A DNA stretch of 64,000 nt from CAYFZR01 sp046760505 [NCBI: Candidatus Hydrothermarchaeota archaeon] (lineage in GTDB: Archaea; CAYFZR01), in the NCBI GenBank assembly GCA_046760505.1, contig JBHIEG010000007.1:1-64000 (forward strand), in the 5' to 3' direction. The notes beneath the pieces were generated by a model, which worked only from the letters and a program-made list of their open reading frames with translations, searched no databases and was not told the DNA's origin. Below are positions 8,002 to 16,944 of this stretch, one piece after another. The translations under genes and the position numbers were made by a program. Position 1 is the first letter of the stretch. Every line of letters begins with the position of its first letter.

Positions 8002-8397
8002 CTAGAAGGAGAGGCTAAAAATACCTCTCTTAAAGAAATGGTATAAATAGAACAAAACGATCATTATTATTACCGCAATAGCCATCAAAGAGAGCCAGTA
8101 TGCTCTTTTATACTTTGGATATCTTATCTCCTTATAGATATAGGGTGGTCGGTAAACTTCTCTCTTTTTCTCAAGAAACAAAATTTTGGTATCTCTTTTA
8201 TTTCTTTCCAAGCTTGCTATAAAATAGTCCCTGGACCTTATTCTGGCACGTTCTCCGCTTTGCCTGTCTATTAGTAATATATCATTGTATCCTCTCACAA
8301 TGGAAATATGTTCAGGAATAGAGACATTTATCTCTATTTTTTCCTTTTTTTCCGTTATTTTTTGCTCTATCTCTTCTTTAATGCTTTTTAATTCCAT
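8002..8397 (-). CDS. Unrecognised small membrane protein
   Basis: 131 residues with a charged N-terminal half (coiled-coil-like KEEIEQKITEKKEKIEI, then an Arg/Lys-rich segment) and one membrane segment near residues 100-122 (WLSLMAIAVIIMIVLFYLY). No domain recognised. It sits 10 bases upstream of the FttA-like gene and 9 bases downstream of a methyltransferase, all leftward, so it is probably co-transcribed with them. Confidence 0.6.
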   Translation of the reverse strand: MELKSIKEEIEQKITEKKEKIEINVSIPEHISIVRGYNDILLIDRQSGERARIRSRDYFIASLERNKRDTKILFLEKKREVYRPPYIYKEIRYPKYKRAYWLSLMAIAVIIMIVLFYLYHFFKRGIFSLSF

Positions 8398-8406
8398 ATT
8401 AATCTC

Positions 8407-8997
8407 TCAATTCTTTTGACATAAGACTTGAGTCTGTAAAGGACCGGATCTTTTATCGATTATCTCAAATCCATTATTTTCTATATGATTAATTATCTCT
8501 TTTTCATCGTACATATAAAACCTAATTCCCCACATGAACCTCGGCAGGTTTAGAATACTCTTTTGGGAGAAGGATAACAAAACCTTTCCATCCCTTTTCA
8601 GGATCCTGCAAATTTCTTTAAGTAAAATTTCCTTTTCTTTGATGTACTCTAGGACGCCTATCATTGAGACAAAATTAAAACTCTCGTCCTTGAATGGTAA
8701 AGTTAAGGCGTTTGCTCTGACAAATTCAGCATCTAAATTCTTTTCCTTAGCGATTTTTATCATCCTTTGAGATATATCGATTCCATAGAGTTTGTTTTCC
8801 TTCTCTTGAGGTAGATTCTTGTACAAGGAGAGGATCGTTCCGGTGCCGCATCCAATATCCAGTATTCTTGCGCCCTTTAGGTCCATAGAAGATAGAATAT
8901 GTTTAAAAATATTTAATTCCCCTTCTCTGATGTTTCTGAAAGGAGGCATTTTGAATAGTCCATCATGAATCAATGCCTTAATATCCCATACACTCAA
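8407..8997 (-). CDS. SAM-dependent class I methyltransferase
   Basis: 196 residues with the Rossmann SAM-binding motif ILDIGCGTGTILSLY (residues ~45-59), then GIDISQRMI and a post-I acidic residue, and FVSMIGVLEYIKE as motif IV-like segment; typical UbiE/Methyltransf_11 layout. Substrate unknown. It starts at TTG (8997) with no convincing ribosome binding site and is the first gene of the leftward group, back to back with the CBS gene. Confidence 0.8.
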   Translation of the reverse strand: MSVWDIKALIHDGLFKMPPFRNIREGELNIFKHILSSMDLKGARILDIGCGTGTILSLYKNLPQEKENKLYGIDISQRMIKIAKEKNLDAEFVRANALTLPFKDESFNFVSMIGVLEYIKEKEILLKEICRILKRDGKVLLSFSQKSILNLPRFMWGIRFYMYDEKEIINHIENNGFEIIDKRSGPLQTQVLCQKN

Positions 8998-9055
8998 AAC
9001 AACACCAAAGATAGATTTAATATGAGTTATTTAAAGATACTCTCGAGGTTTCAAA

Positions 9056-9508
9056 ATGAGGATGAAGGATCCCTCTACCATAACTGTGGGAGAAGTCATG
9101 ACTAAAAAAGTCATAACGGTTAATGAAGACGACAGTTTTGAAAAAATAACCAAAATATTCAAGGAAATAAAGGTAAACGCCTTCCCTGTTTTGAACAGAC
9201 ATAATAAACTGGTGGGAATCGTTTCTGAGAGTGATGTAATGAAGGTTGTTGAGAAGCGTTATCTGAGTAAACACGAGATGTTCGGTACAATCGGGAGTAG
9301 GGCTAAAATCTTGAGCCCTAGAAAGGTGAAAGACGTTATGACAAGGAATCCGGTGACAATTTCTCCACTTGCGACGCTGGAACAGGCGATTATCCTTATG
9401 CTAATTCATCATGTGCGTGGTTTACCCGTTATTAACGAAAAAAACGAAGTTATAGGTATTATCGTGAAGAGGGACATCGTAAACACTCTTTTGTCGGAGA
9501 GTGAATAG
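9056..9508 (+). CDS. Two-CBS-domain protein
   Basis: 150 residues made of two CBS domains: VGEVMTKKVITVNEDDSFEKI through VGIVSESDVMKV, then VKDVMTRNPVTISPLATL through IGIIVKRDI. Such pairs bind adenine nucleotides and act as regulatory modules. The gene abuts the antiporter start with no gap, so a regulatory role for that transporter is likely. A TATA-like GTTATTTAAAG lies about 25-35 bases upstream of the ATG. Confidence 0.9.
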   Translation: MRMKDPSTITVGEVMTKKVITVNEDDSFEKITKIFKEIKVNAFPVLNRHNKLVGIVSESDVMKVVEKRYLSKHEMFGTIGSRAKILSPRKVKDVMTRNPVTISPLATLEQAIILMLIHHVRGLPVINEKNEVIGIIVKRDIVNTLLSESE

Positions 9509-10633
9509 TTGGATTTTCTCTTTCAGCTCATACTGATTCTAGTTTTTGCAACAGTATTCGGAGAACTTTTTCAGAGACTAAATCAACCAAGCGTAGTTGG
9601 AGAAATTGTAGCCGGAATTCTGCTCGGAATTTTCCTTGTGCCTTCGGAGAGTATAAAAGATATGGCTAACCTTGGTATTCTGTTCCTTCTCTTCTTGGCA
9701 GGGACAGAAATTGATATTCAGGATCTTATAGATGTTGGCAGGCAATCAACATCTACAGCAATATTTGGCATGGTCCTTCCTTTCTCAATTGGATTTACCA
9801 CATCTTATCTCATTTGGAAAGGGGTTTTGCTTTCCCTATTCATCGGAACCGCTTTCACCGCAACATCGATTGGAGTTACCGTTAAGACCTTGATGGACAT
9901 GGATAAGTTAGATACCATAGTGGGGAGAACAATAATCGGAAGCGCCATTATAGACGATATCTTGGGAATATCTCTCCTCGGTATCGTCACATCTCTTTCT
10001 ATAGGAAAGGTATCAGTGAGCAAGACGTTTTTCAGCACCTTAACCGGGATATTCTTAATTGTTGTGGTCCTCTACATAGGAATCAAGACCATAAACAGTG
10101 TGGCAACACACATGAACAAATTACTCTTAATTGAGGGAAGTTTCATGGTTTTTATAATACTTGCCCTGACTCTGGCTTATATTGCCGAAAAAATAGGTTT
10201 AAACATGGTACTGGGAAGTTTTGCAGCTGGCATCATTATTGGAAAAGTGGTGGATCATCATTTGCTTGGAAAAATATCAGCAATGTCTCGAGGATTCTTT
10301 ATTCCAATATTTTTCGCGTTTGTTGGCATGTCTACACATTTAGGTTTGAGTTATCAGAACTTAGATATCGTATTCTTATTTCTGGTTTCCGCGAGTTTAA
10401 GCAAGGTCTTTGGCGCCAGCATTGGATCTCTGATAGGGGGAATATCTCCCAGAGAATCTTTGGTCATAGGTATAGGGCTGATGCCGAGAACAGAAATCGC
10501 TTTGGCGGTAATCACAGTGGGGGCTGGATTGGGTATAATTCCTCCTGAAATCTTTTCCGTACTCGTGATAACCTTCGCCCTAACCGTTTTTATAACTCCG
10601 ATGCTATTATCTCTTTCCTATAGAAATTTATAG
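9509..10633 (+). CDS. Na+/H+ or K+/H+ antiporter, CPA2 (KefB/NapA-like) family
   Basis: 374 residues, almost entirely hydrophobic (about 11-12 membrane segments), starting at TTG directly after the CBS gene's stop. N-terminal QPSVVGEIVAGILLG and the central GSAIIDDILGI are the family signatures; the Asp pair in IIDD is the proposed ion site of electrogenic antiporters. No cytosolic KTN/RCK domain is fused, so control may come from the CBS protein encoded just upstream. Confidence 0.9.
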   Translation: MDFLFQLILILVFATVFGELFQRLNQPSVVGEIVAGILLGIFLVPSESIKDMANLGILFLLFLAGTEIDIQDLIDVGRQSTSTAIFGMVLPFSIGFTTSYLIWKGVLLSLFIGTAFTATSIGVTVKTLMDMDKLDTIVGRTIIGSAIIDDILGISLLGIVTSLSIGKVSVSKTFFSTLTGIFLIVVVLYIGIKTINSVATHMNKLLLIEGSFMVFIILALTLAYIAEKIGLNMVLGSFAAGIIIGKVVDHHLLGKISAMSRGFFIPIFFAFVGMSTHLGLSYQNLDIVFLFLVSASLSKVFGASIGSLIGGISPRESLVIGIGLMPRTEIALAVITVGAGLGIIPPEIFSVLVITFALTVFITPMLLSLSYRNL

Positions 10634-10643
10634 GGGGTTTTGC

Positions 10644-11216
10644 ATGAAGGTCCTGGGAATAAATGGCAGCCATAGATATGAAAAAACAACAAGAAAGTAT
10701 CTTGATCTTGCCATGGAGGAAATAAAAAAGGAAGGATTTGAAACCGAAATCTTAGAACTATCAAAGCTTAATATCGAAGATTGCAATGTTTGTGAGAAGT
10801 GCAGGGAAGAACCTTGTCCAATACAGGATGATATGCAGGAGGTATATAAAAAGTTGGAAGAGTCTGATGGAATAATCTTGGCGTCTCCGGTCTACTTTGG
10901 TACTGTATCTGCCAAACTAAAAAGAATGATGGACAGAACGCTTTACCTAAGGAGAAAAAATATGGCTCTCTCAGGAAAGGTAGGAGGAGCCATATCAGTG
11001 GGAAGGACAAGAAATGGAGGTCAAGAGTTTACCAACATGGCGATCTATAACTTCATGTTCATACATGAAATGATAGCAGTAAGCGATAAGTCCACGGCTC
11101 ATTTTGGAGGGATAGCCCACTCAGGAGTAGAGGAGGATCCGGAGGGAGAAAAAACCTGCAGAAATTTAGGAAGGAAAGTTGCTGAGACACTGAAAAAATT
11201 AAGTCCGAATAGTTAG
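10644..11216 (+). CDS. Iron-sulfur flavoprotein (NADPH-dependent FMN reductase fold)
   Basis: 190 residues, flavodoxin-like, beginning MKVLGINGSHR. The compact cysteine motif CNVCEKCREEPC (C-x2-C-x2-C-x4-C, near residue 48) is that of archaeal iron-sulfur flavoproteins (Isf), binding a [4Fe-4S] cluster next to FMN; ASPVYFGTVSA and GKVGGAISVGRTRNGGQE are FMN-binding loops. These proteins carry electrons from ferredoxin, possibly for oxidative-stress defence. Ten bases after the antiporter gene, perhaps the same transcript. Confidence 0.9.
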   Translation: MKVLGINGSHRYEKTTRKYLDLAMEEIKKEGFETEILELSKLNIEDCNVCEKCREEPCPIQDDMQEVYKKLEESDGIILASPVYFGTVSAKLKRMMDRTLYLRRKNMALSGKVGGAISVGRTRNGGQEFTNMAIYNFMFIHEMIAVSDKSTAHFGGIAHSGVEEDPEGEKTCRNLGRKVAETLKKLSPNS

Positions 11217-11218
11217 CC

Positions 11219-12166
11219 TCAATCCAATCCTCGGTGAGTTCTAGAAATTTCCTCCAGAAGCTCACAGGGCTTACATATGTTTCTAGATGTAGGTTCCCCA
11301 CATATCTCGCACTCCCTTATCCTTTCATCTACGAGATTTCTTACATAGGGTAACATCTTATCCAGAGAACTTACCACTCCATGCTTCGTGCCAGGCCTCT
11401 TTCTTTCTATCTCGTTTAAGAAATCACGAACATCTGCCCTGAAAGAAGTTCCAGAATATGTACATTCTTTCAACGAACAGGGAATATCTTTCAAAATTGT
11501 ATACAGAGCTATTTCTTTCTCAGGTAAGTTCCTCAGGGGTTTTAGTCTTGGCACAATCAAGGGATGCGTATTATGGGGTAAAGGATCTAATCTTGCGAGT
11601 TTTTTTAATGCACCCTGCATCATGTTCAACATTATCGCCTGAGCCTCGTCATCCAAGTTGTGTCCGGTGAATATCTTGTTGCATTCGAGTTCTCTGGCGT
11701 ATTTATTTATTAGATATCTCCTCAACACGCCACAGTAAGTACAAGGGTTTTTTTTATACCCATTCTCCTTGCTAATTTCAACCATTCTATCAAGGGAGTA
11801 ATCGAATTCTTTTTCAAAAATGAACATGTGGTGAGGAATACCTAACTTTCTGCATAATTTCCTTCCACTTTTTAGAGTGTGCTCCCTGTATCCTTTGATT
11901 CCTTCATCTATGCTTATTGCGATTACCTCCACATCAGGAATCCGGTTTGCAACCTTGTTTATCGTATAAAGGACGCATGAACTGTCTTTTCCTCCAGATA
12001 GAGCAACCGCTATCTTGTCGCCCCTTTGGATACCTTTAAGGAACCTTAATTCCCGTCTTATTCTTTTTTCAAAGAACGTAATAAAACATGATTCACAAAA
12101 AAACTTTCCAACATACCTTAAATTAATGACTGCTTCACTTCCGCAAACACATTTCAAACTAGCCAC
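11219..12166 (-). CDS. tRNA 2-thiouridine synthetase, TtuA/Ncs6 family
   Basis: 315 residues. An N-terminal zinc finger (CVCGS...CESC), PP-loop ATP site VALSGGKDSS near residue 56, CTYCGVLRR and CSLKEC, which fit the three Cys that hold the [4Fe-4S] cluster in TtuA, GHNLDDEAQ, and a C-terminal zinc finger (CEICG...CKPC). The enzyme activates tRNA uridine and inserts sulfur; U54 (TtuA) or U34 (Ncs6) cannot be separated by eye. It overlaps by 8 bases the gene for a Gly-Gly-ending sulfur carrier, its expected partner. Converges on the Fe-S flavoprotein with a two-base gap. Confidence 0.9.
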   Translation of the reverse strand: MASLKCVCGSEAVINLRYVGKFFCESCFITFFEKRIRRELRFLKGIQRGDKIAVALSGGKDSSCVLYTINKVANRIPDVEVIAISIDEGIKGYREHTLKSGRKLCRKLGIPHHMFIFEKEFDYSLDRMVEISKENGYKKNPCTYCGVLRRYLINKYARELECNKIFTGHNLDDEAQAIMLNMMQGALKKLARLDPLPHNTHPLIVPRLKPLRNLPEKEIALYTILKDIPCSLKECTYSGTSFRADVRDFLNEIERKRPGTKHGVVSSLDKMLPYVRNLVDERIRECEICGEPTSRNICKPCELLEEISRTHRGLD

Positions 12167-12359
12167 CAGAAATCACGTTAATAATTTCTAAAATATCTCC
12201 ATCATTTAATTTTTCTTCCTCTGGTCTAATACGTCCATTTAGGCTAACCACTACGGTTACCGGGTTTATGTTTAAGATATTAAGTACATCCATTATGGTG
12301 CTTCCATCTTTCAGAGAAAGTTCTTCTTCTTTTCCCACTCTTTTTACCTTGATCTTCAT
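12159..12359 (-). CDS. Ubiquitin-like sulfur carrier (TtuB/SAMP2/ThiS-like)
   Basis: 66 residues with the beta-grasp pattern of ThiS/MoaD/SAMP proteins: KIKVKRVGKEEELSLKDG, a central helix, VSLNGRIRPEEEKLNDGD, and the terminal INVISGG. The Gly-Gly C-terminus would be adenylated and thiocarboxylated by an E1-like enzyme, not in this window. Immediately upstream of, and overlapping, the TtuA/Ncs6 gene, so it most likely donates sulfur for tRNA thiolation; it may also conjugate to proteins as SAMP2 does. Confidence 0.9.
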   Translation of the reverse strand: MKIKVKRVGKEEELSLKDGSTIMDVLNILNINPVTVVVSLNGRIRPEEEKLNDGDILEIINVISGG

Positions 12360-12495
12360 GGTGAATAAACGGTGAAATAGAAATTTGAAGGTTTCGTCAT
12401 AACTTAATTCTTTCCACCTTGTATTTTGAGTATACTTCGGCTATTACCGATCGCTGGTCACAAAGATTAAAAGTTATGTCGTCTTGATAGGTTAT

Positions 12496-12511
12496 GAGGG
12501 CTCATGCCCTC
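12496..12511. other. Perfect GC-rich hairpin between the sulfur-carrier and DUF460 genes
   Basis: GAGGGC-TCAT-GCCCTC forms a six-base stem with a four-base loop. On the + strand it is followed by CCCCCC and ATTTTT. It lies 26 bases downstream of the leftward DUF460 stop and about 140 bases upstream of the sulfur-carrier gene. A terminator-like or small RNA role is possible; the reverse-strand side has no T-run after the stem. Confidence 0.3.
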
Positions 12512-12536
12512 TGCCCCCCATTTTTCCAAAATCTTT

Positions 12537-14534
12537 TCAAAGTTTACTACTGTTTTCGTTAGGTCTCAGGAGTTCTCTGGCTCTTTTCTCCTTGTATTCA
12601 TAAATTATGTCTTCGATTGCGTCCAAACTTTCCGTATCTTTTCGTTTTTTGTCTTCTCGGAGCCAGTTTTCAATTTCTCTTCTGAAGAGTTCTGAATCTA
12701 TAACCGCGAAATCATCCACATGTCTCAGTCTTACCTTATCAGGGTCTATTATGGGGATATTCTCCTCTTTAAAAACCTCTTCAGCCACATGAGACATCCC
12801 TTTCTTTGCTATGATGCATTTTACCCCTTTGGCCAGCGTCCTTGCTGTTGTGGCTCCGCCTCCGCTCGCATCCATAATGTACACTACATCGTTAGAAAGT
12901 CCCACCTGGTCTTTTAGTTTTTGTATACTTCCTTTGGTGAACGTTTTCAGTATTTTAACCGGTTTTAATTTTTTTGAAGGTTCTAAAGAATGGATTCTCT
13001 TTAGAGTTTGGAGTTCTTTTGCATATCTTGACGATCTCTCTTTTTCTTTTATTATCTCCGCTTTTAAATCTTCAATCATTTTTTCTTTAGATCTGAGAAG
13101 AGAATCCTTTCGTATCTCCATGTCTTCTTCTTTTATAATTCTCTCTAGTTTTGCTTGCAATTCATTTTTCTCATGAATTAGTTTTTCCCTTTCTTCCATC
13201 AAGAATTTGTTTTCTTCCTCTAATTTTTCTATCTTCTTTTCTAATTTTTTAATTTTATTTTTTAAATATTCCAGATCGTCTTTTTCTGGATGTTTTTCTG
13301 ATAATTTCCTTGTTTTCTCTTTTTTCTCTTTCAACATATCAACTGCATCTTTGAGTGTGTACCCTTTTATCGTTAGTTCTTTAATTTTATTTACGTCGCC
13401 TTTGAAACCAATTTCTTCTAGTTTACCATCGATCTGTAAAAATTTATTTTTATAGGAATTAAATGCCTTTACGGCAGCTGCCAAAGAGTCTCTCTGATGA
13501 GAATCGCTCGGGGGGTGTATTTTCTCTTCCATTACGTAGGCGTTCACAATCTCTCTTTTGTCCTGCACGCTCAATTGGTCGTGGGAAATCAATTTGGCGT
13601 TAAATATTGCCGATATTTTTTCAATTTGCTTGGGAGGGGGGTGAATATCTGTTGCAACTATAGCGGGAGTCCCGAATTTCTCGATGAAATTTATTATGTC
13701 ACTTCTTGACATATTTTTCATACTTTTCATTGAGACCAGATGACCGTTTAGATCGAGTATGGATAGCCCTGTTGTCGTCCCGGGGTCTATTCCAACAATT
13801 AGGGGAGAGTATTTTTTTCTCTTTTCAACTGTAATCTTCGCCGGTTTTACCGTAACTTTGACGTCAGGACCTTTTACTTCTCTAACAATTTTTCTGACCT
13901 TAGGATAGGTTGCGTAAGCAGTAAATTCACTTCTAGAATATCCTTGATCTTTAGTTTTTATATTCAGGTCGTAATCTATACCTTTTTCATCTAAGTTTCG
14001 CTTTATATCTCTTGTAACCTGCTGTATAAGGTTGTGAATCTTTCTTCTGTACCTAGACTGGCTGAATCCCCCTGGTCCAATACTTCTTGCCCTACTTACT
14101 ATGATTTTGGTCGTATCTTTGACGAGGGTTACTTCTGTTCCTATGCCTTTATGCGCGAGTAGTGCGCATACACGGGCTTCCTCTAATGAAGAAGCCCTTT
14201 CTCCAACAGGGATTCCGTGTTTTTTGGCTATCTTGTAGAGTGAAACCTGCCCTCCAAAAGGGCCGGTTACTTGGAGAACTTTGGTTTCGGGGGATAATCT
14301 ACCTAAAAAGCGTTTCAGGCGCTTTCTGTTGGGTACCAGTTCATATATATTATCAGTAGCAAGTATATCTGGCTTTTCCTTTTTGATCAGCCTTAAAAGT
14401 TTGTGAAGATTGGCTCTTTCAAAGGAAAAGACTATTTTTCCGTCTTTCACTCCAACGACAGAGAACCATGGCTTTCTTTTTCCTCTGATAGAACCGTATG
14501 CAACATCGATTCCTATCACTAGCAAACGAACCAC
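12537..14534 (-). CDS. DUF460 (COG2433) archaeal RNase H-like protein with coiled coil
   Basis: 665 residues, start GTG. N-terminal RNase H-fold domain (VIGIDVAYGSIRG...), a second RuvC/RNase H-like domain (LIVGIDPGTTTGLSILD, then IVATDIHPP and RDSLAAAVKAF) near residues 245-385, a long charged coiled coil (~420-520), and a C-terminal domain (VYIMDASGGGATTARTLA; VRLRHVDDFAVID). This is the archaeal DUF460 architecture. The acidic residues suggest a nuclease or nucleic-acid-binding role, but function is not established. It stands alone, leftward. Confidence 0.85.
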   Translation of the reverse strand: MVRLLVIGIDVAYGSIRGKRKPWFSVVGVKDGKIVFSFERANLHKLLRLIKKEKPDILATDNIYELVPNRKRLKRFLGRLSPETKVLQVTGPFGGQVSLYKIAKKHGIPVGERASSLEEARVCALLAHKGIGTEVTLVKDTTKIIVSRARSIGPGGFSQSRYRRKIHNLIQQVTRDIKRNLDEKGIDYDLNIKTKDQGYSRSEFTAYATYPKVRKIVREVKGPDVKVTVKPAKITVEKRKKYSPLIVGIDPGTTTGLSILDLNGHLVSMKSMKNMSRSDIINFIEKFGTPAIVATDIHPPPKQIEKISAIFNAKLISHDQLSVQDKREIVNAYVMEEKIHPPSDSHQRDSLAAAVKAFNSYKNKFLQIDGKLEEIGFKGDVNKIKELTIKGYTLKDAVDMLKEKKEKTRKLSEKHPEKDDLEYLKNKIKKLEKKIEKLEEENKFLMEEREKLIHEKNELQAKLERIIKEEDMEIRKDSLLRSKEKMIEDLKAEIIKEKERSSRYAKELQTLKRIHSLEPSKKLKPVKILKTFTKGSIQKLKDQVGLSNDVVYIMDASGGGATTARTLAKGVKCIIAKKGMSHVAEEVFKEENIPIIDPDKVRLRHVDDFAVIDSELFRREIENWLREDKKRKDTESLDAIEDIIYEYKEKRARELLRPNENSSKL

Positions 14535-14603
14535 CGCTCTGTATGGTATATAAAGAGAATTCTTCTTTAAAAAACTTTAAGACTGAATTTTAAATGATGT
14601 CCA

Positions 14604-15314
14604 TCAGAGGAAGTCTCTCTTCAGTTTTTCTAATTTCTTCATCAGCTCGCTTGAATCTATCAAGCCCTTTACGATGGATGAATTGACATCTAGCAGTCTT
14701 ACAGTTTCTATGGCTGTAAAAAAAGCCCATAAGTCTTGATCTAGGTCATACATTCTAATTTTATGTTTAAATTCAGAAATAGTCTTCTTTTCTATGAGAT
14801 TTTTCCTCTCTTCTTTCAATTTATGCGACAGTATCTCCACACCTTTGCTCAATATTTCGCTGATAATTTCCTCCGAAATATCCTCAGGAATTTTAATTTC
14901 CTTAATAAAATTAGTATCCTCTACATCTTCTTTTGAAACTTCCAATAAACCTTTTTTACCTAGCACGGTAACCATGGAAAAATTCAGTGCCCATTCATGG
15001 AGTTTTACAAGAAAATTCATCTCTTCTCTCCGGAAATAAGGAACAACTTCATATCTTCCAAAATCTTCTCTTCTCTTTTTTACTTCTTCAATGGCTTCAA
15101 CAAGGATCCTTTTTGCTTTTTCTTCGTCAATATGTCTTTTTAAATAATCTTTTAGATTTTTTCCAATTTTTTCAATTAATGACTTTGAAAAATGATATTG
15201 TTCTTTATTGCAGGATAATCTAGGCATGTTTTCTATCACATCATAACATGCTGCAAAATCCTTTATCAACCGAGAAACAGAATCGTCTATATCTTGGTTA
15301 GTCGATTTTAACAT
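14604..15314 (-). CDS. Unrecognised all-helical protein
   Basis: 236 residues, very rich in Lys and Glu and predicted almost wholly helical; no signal peptide, membrane segment or Cys cluster (one Cys pair apart at residues 23 and 35). I recognise no family; a translin-like helical bundle was considered but no landmark supports it. It sits alone between DUF460 (same strand, 69 bases away) and the GGCT-like gene (opposite strand). Confidence 0.6.
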   Translation of the reverse strand: MLKSTNQDIDDSVSRLIKDFAACYDVIENMPRLSCNKEQYHFSKSLIEKIGKNLKDYLKRHIDEEKAKRILVEAIEEVKKRREDFGRYEVVPYFRREEMNFLVKLHEWALNFSMVTVLGKKGLLEVSKEDVEDTNFIKEIKIPEDISEEIISEILSKGVEILSHKLKEERKNLIEKKTISEFKHKIRMYDLDQDLWAFFTAIETVRLLDVNSSIVKGLIDSSELMKKLEKLKRDFL

Positions 15315-15413
15315 AATATCCCTTGGGTTTGGAAGGATATAAATATTTATTTCAGTTTTGCGAATCTCTCAATAAAATAACTTTTTTATTTCGGTTATCT
15401 TAAATAGGAGAAT

Positions 15414-15821
15414 ATGAACCCAGACTCTCTATTCGTGTATGGGACTCTCATGAACATTGAGTTATTGAAAAGATTGATAGGTGATGTTTCAATAAAAATA
15501 GAAGAAGGAAGGGTTAACGGTAGATTGTATAACTGTGGTAACTTCCCAATACTTATGGAATCTAAAGATGAATATGTGCATGGAAAGCTTCTCACCATAG
15601 AAAATTTAATGGAAAAGATAGACACTCTGGATAGATACGAAGGCTATGAAAAAAATAATCCAGAATGCCTTTTTATCCGCAAAAAAATCGAAGTAACTCT
15701 AAAGGACAATAAAAAGAAAATAGCATGGGTCTATGTAGGAAACCCAAATTCAGAGTATATAAATAAAATATGCGTTAAAGAAAATTACATTGGGAGCGGA
15801 TCGTGGAATCCTCCTTTGTAG
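15414..15821 (+). CDS. Gamma-glutamylcyclotransferase-like (AIG2/GGCT) protein
   Basis: 135 residues with the family signature near the start (DSLFVYGTLMN, the substrate-binding YGTL loop), LYNCGNFPIL, VHGKLLTI and LDRYEGY, followed by IAWVYVGN near the C-terminus. The fold releases 5-oxoproline from gamma-glutamyl amines, but many members have other or unknown substrates. Its stop abuts, tail to tail with no gap, the CobT gene. A TATA-like TTAAATA precedes the ATG closely, suggesting little or no leader. Confidence 0.85.
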   Translation: MNPDSLFVYGTLMNIELLKRLIGDVSIKIEEGRVNGRLYNCGNFPILMESKDEYVHGKLLTIENLMEKIDTLDRYEGYEKNNPECLFIRKKIEVTLKDNKKKIAWVYVGNPNSEYINKICVKENYIGSGSWNPPL

Positions 15822-16907
15822 TCAAATTATTTTGGAGTAAATTTTTTCAACCTCATTTACTATATCTTGAATCCCTAACTCAGGGTTCATAACCAAAGTT
15901 GTAAGCGCTGCTCCGCCTGCTCCCACACCTTCCTTTACAACTCCCCTCTCATAGGCCTTTAGTCCATCGTACCTAGTTTCAGAAAAGTCTAAATCTACTC
16001 CAATGAGAGGTACCTGATTTGCGATTTTTTTGACCAGAAATTCAATATCTGATGTTTTGTCTTCCAGTATCCACCTTGTTGTCCCTAGTATAACATTTTC
16101 AAGAGAATTGGGATTGGTTTTGGAGAGGATAGAGAGTATTGCACCCATCTGGGTCCCTCCCGCGAGTATTACCGGAACGTATTTATGTGCTCCATCTACG
16201 ATCCCGCTGAAGGCGGCTTGCATTGGATCTCCAACCGCTTTTATTGCCGAAAATGGATCTTCTTTGCAGTCTCCCTCTTTTATTCCAGCATTTCTTAATC
16301 CTTCTTCAACGACTTTTATCTTTAATTCGCTAGGATTATTCGGCATGCTGCTGCTCACCTTTTCTCTTGCATCTATCCCCATGGCAAGAAGAACACCTAG
16401 AGCAGTGGTGGTTCCCCCGGGAATACTTTCTCCTATGCATAAAAAGTCTACTGCTCTGGCGATTTGCTCTCCTATCATTTTTCCATTTTCATAGATTTTT
16501 AGTGGGTCTTCTACTGCATTACCGGTTCTTATGTCGTTCCCGGGAATTGAACCTGCCACAATAAAAGGCACTGCTGGATTAACCCTGAGACCAGCACTGA
16601 CACCGAAAACTGGAAATTTCGCAAGATTTTTGCATGCTAGTGTAATTATAGCTGGGGTGGGGATACCTTCAGGAGTTACTGGAACCCCATCTAAGCAGAC
16701 ACATCTTTCTAAAAGGAGGAATTCTAGATCTCCTGCAGGAGTCAGATCCGTAATCTCTGGAAATGCTCCTGCTGCGGATATTCCAGGGATTTTTGCTGTT
16801 TCTGTATTCCCTAAAACGCATAAGAATGCTGATTTTTTATTATAGATTTCTGATAAGAGCTCTTTTCCTTTTTTCTTATTCAAAACAATTTTAATCCCCT
16901 CGATCAC
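15822..16907 (-). CDS. cobT: Archaeal CobT-type nicotinate-nucleotide phosphoribosyltransferase (cobalamin lower-ligand activation)
   Basis: 361 residues of the archaeal CobT/UPF0284 family: GISAAGAFPEITDLTPAGD, CLDGVPVTPEGIPTPAII, LCIGESIPGGTTTALGVL and VPVILAGGTQMGAIL. It transfers phosphoribosyl from nicotinate mononucleotide to the lower ligand base of cobalamin. Cobalamin is used by two enzymes in this window, NrdJ and methylmalonyl-CoA mutase. It ends the leftward sugar-nucleotide gene run, 37 bases after the previous gene, so it may share its transcript although the function differs. Confidence 0.85.
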   Translation of the reverse strand: MIEGIKIVLNKKKGKELLSEIYNKKSAFLCVLGNTETAKIPGISAAGAFPEITDLTPAGDLEFLLLERCVCLDGVPVTPEGIPTPAIITLACKNLAKFPVFGVSAGLRVNPAVPFIVAGSIPGNDIRTGNAVEDPLKIYENGKMIGEQIARAVDFLCIGESIPGGTTTALGVLLAMGIDAREKVSSSMPNNPSELKIKVVEEGLRNAGIKEGDCKEDPFSAIKAVGDPMQAAFSGIVDGAHKYVPVILAGGTQMGAILSILSKTNPNSLENVILGTTRWILEDKTSDIEFLVKKIANQVPLIGVDLDFSETRYDGLKAYERGVVKEGVGAGGAALTTLVMNPELGIQDIVNEVEKIYSKII

Positions 16908-16944
16908 GCGATCACCTTGTCATTTTGATTGCAACGTATCTGTG

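Noticed and set aside
12360-12536. Possible tRNA or C/D box RNA in the gap with the GC-rich hairpin
   Set aside because: No cloverleaf, T-loop consensus or paired C and D boxes could be made out; only the single hairpin is supported.
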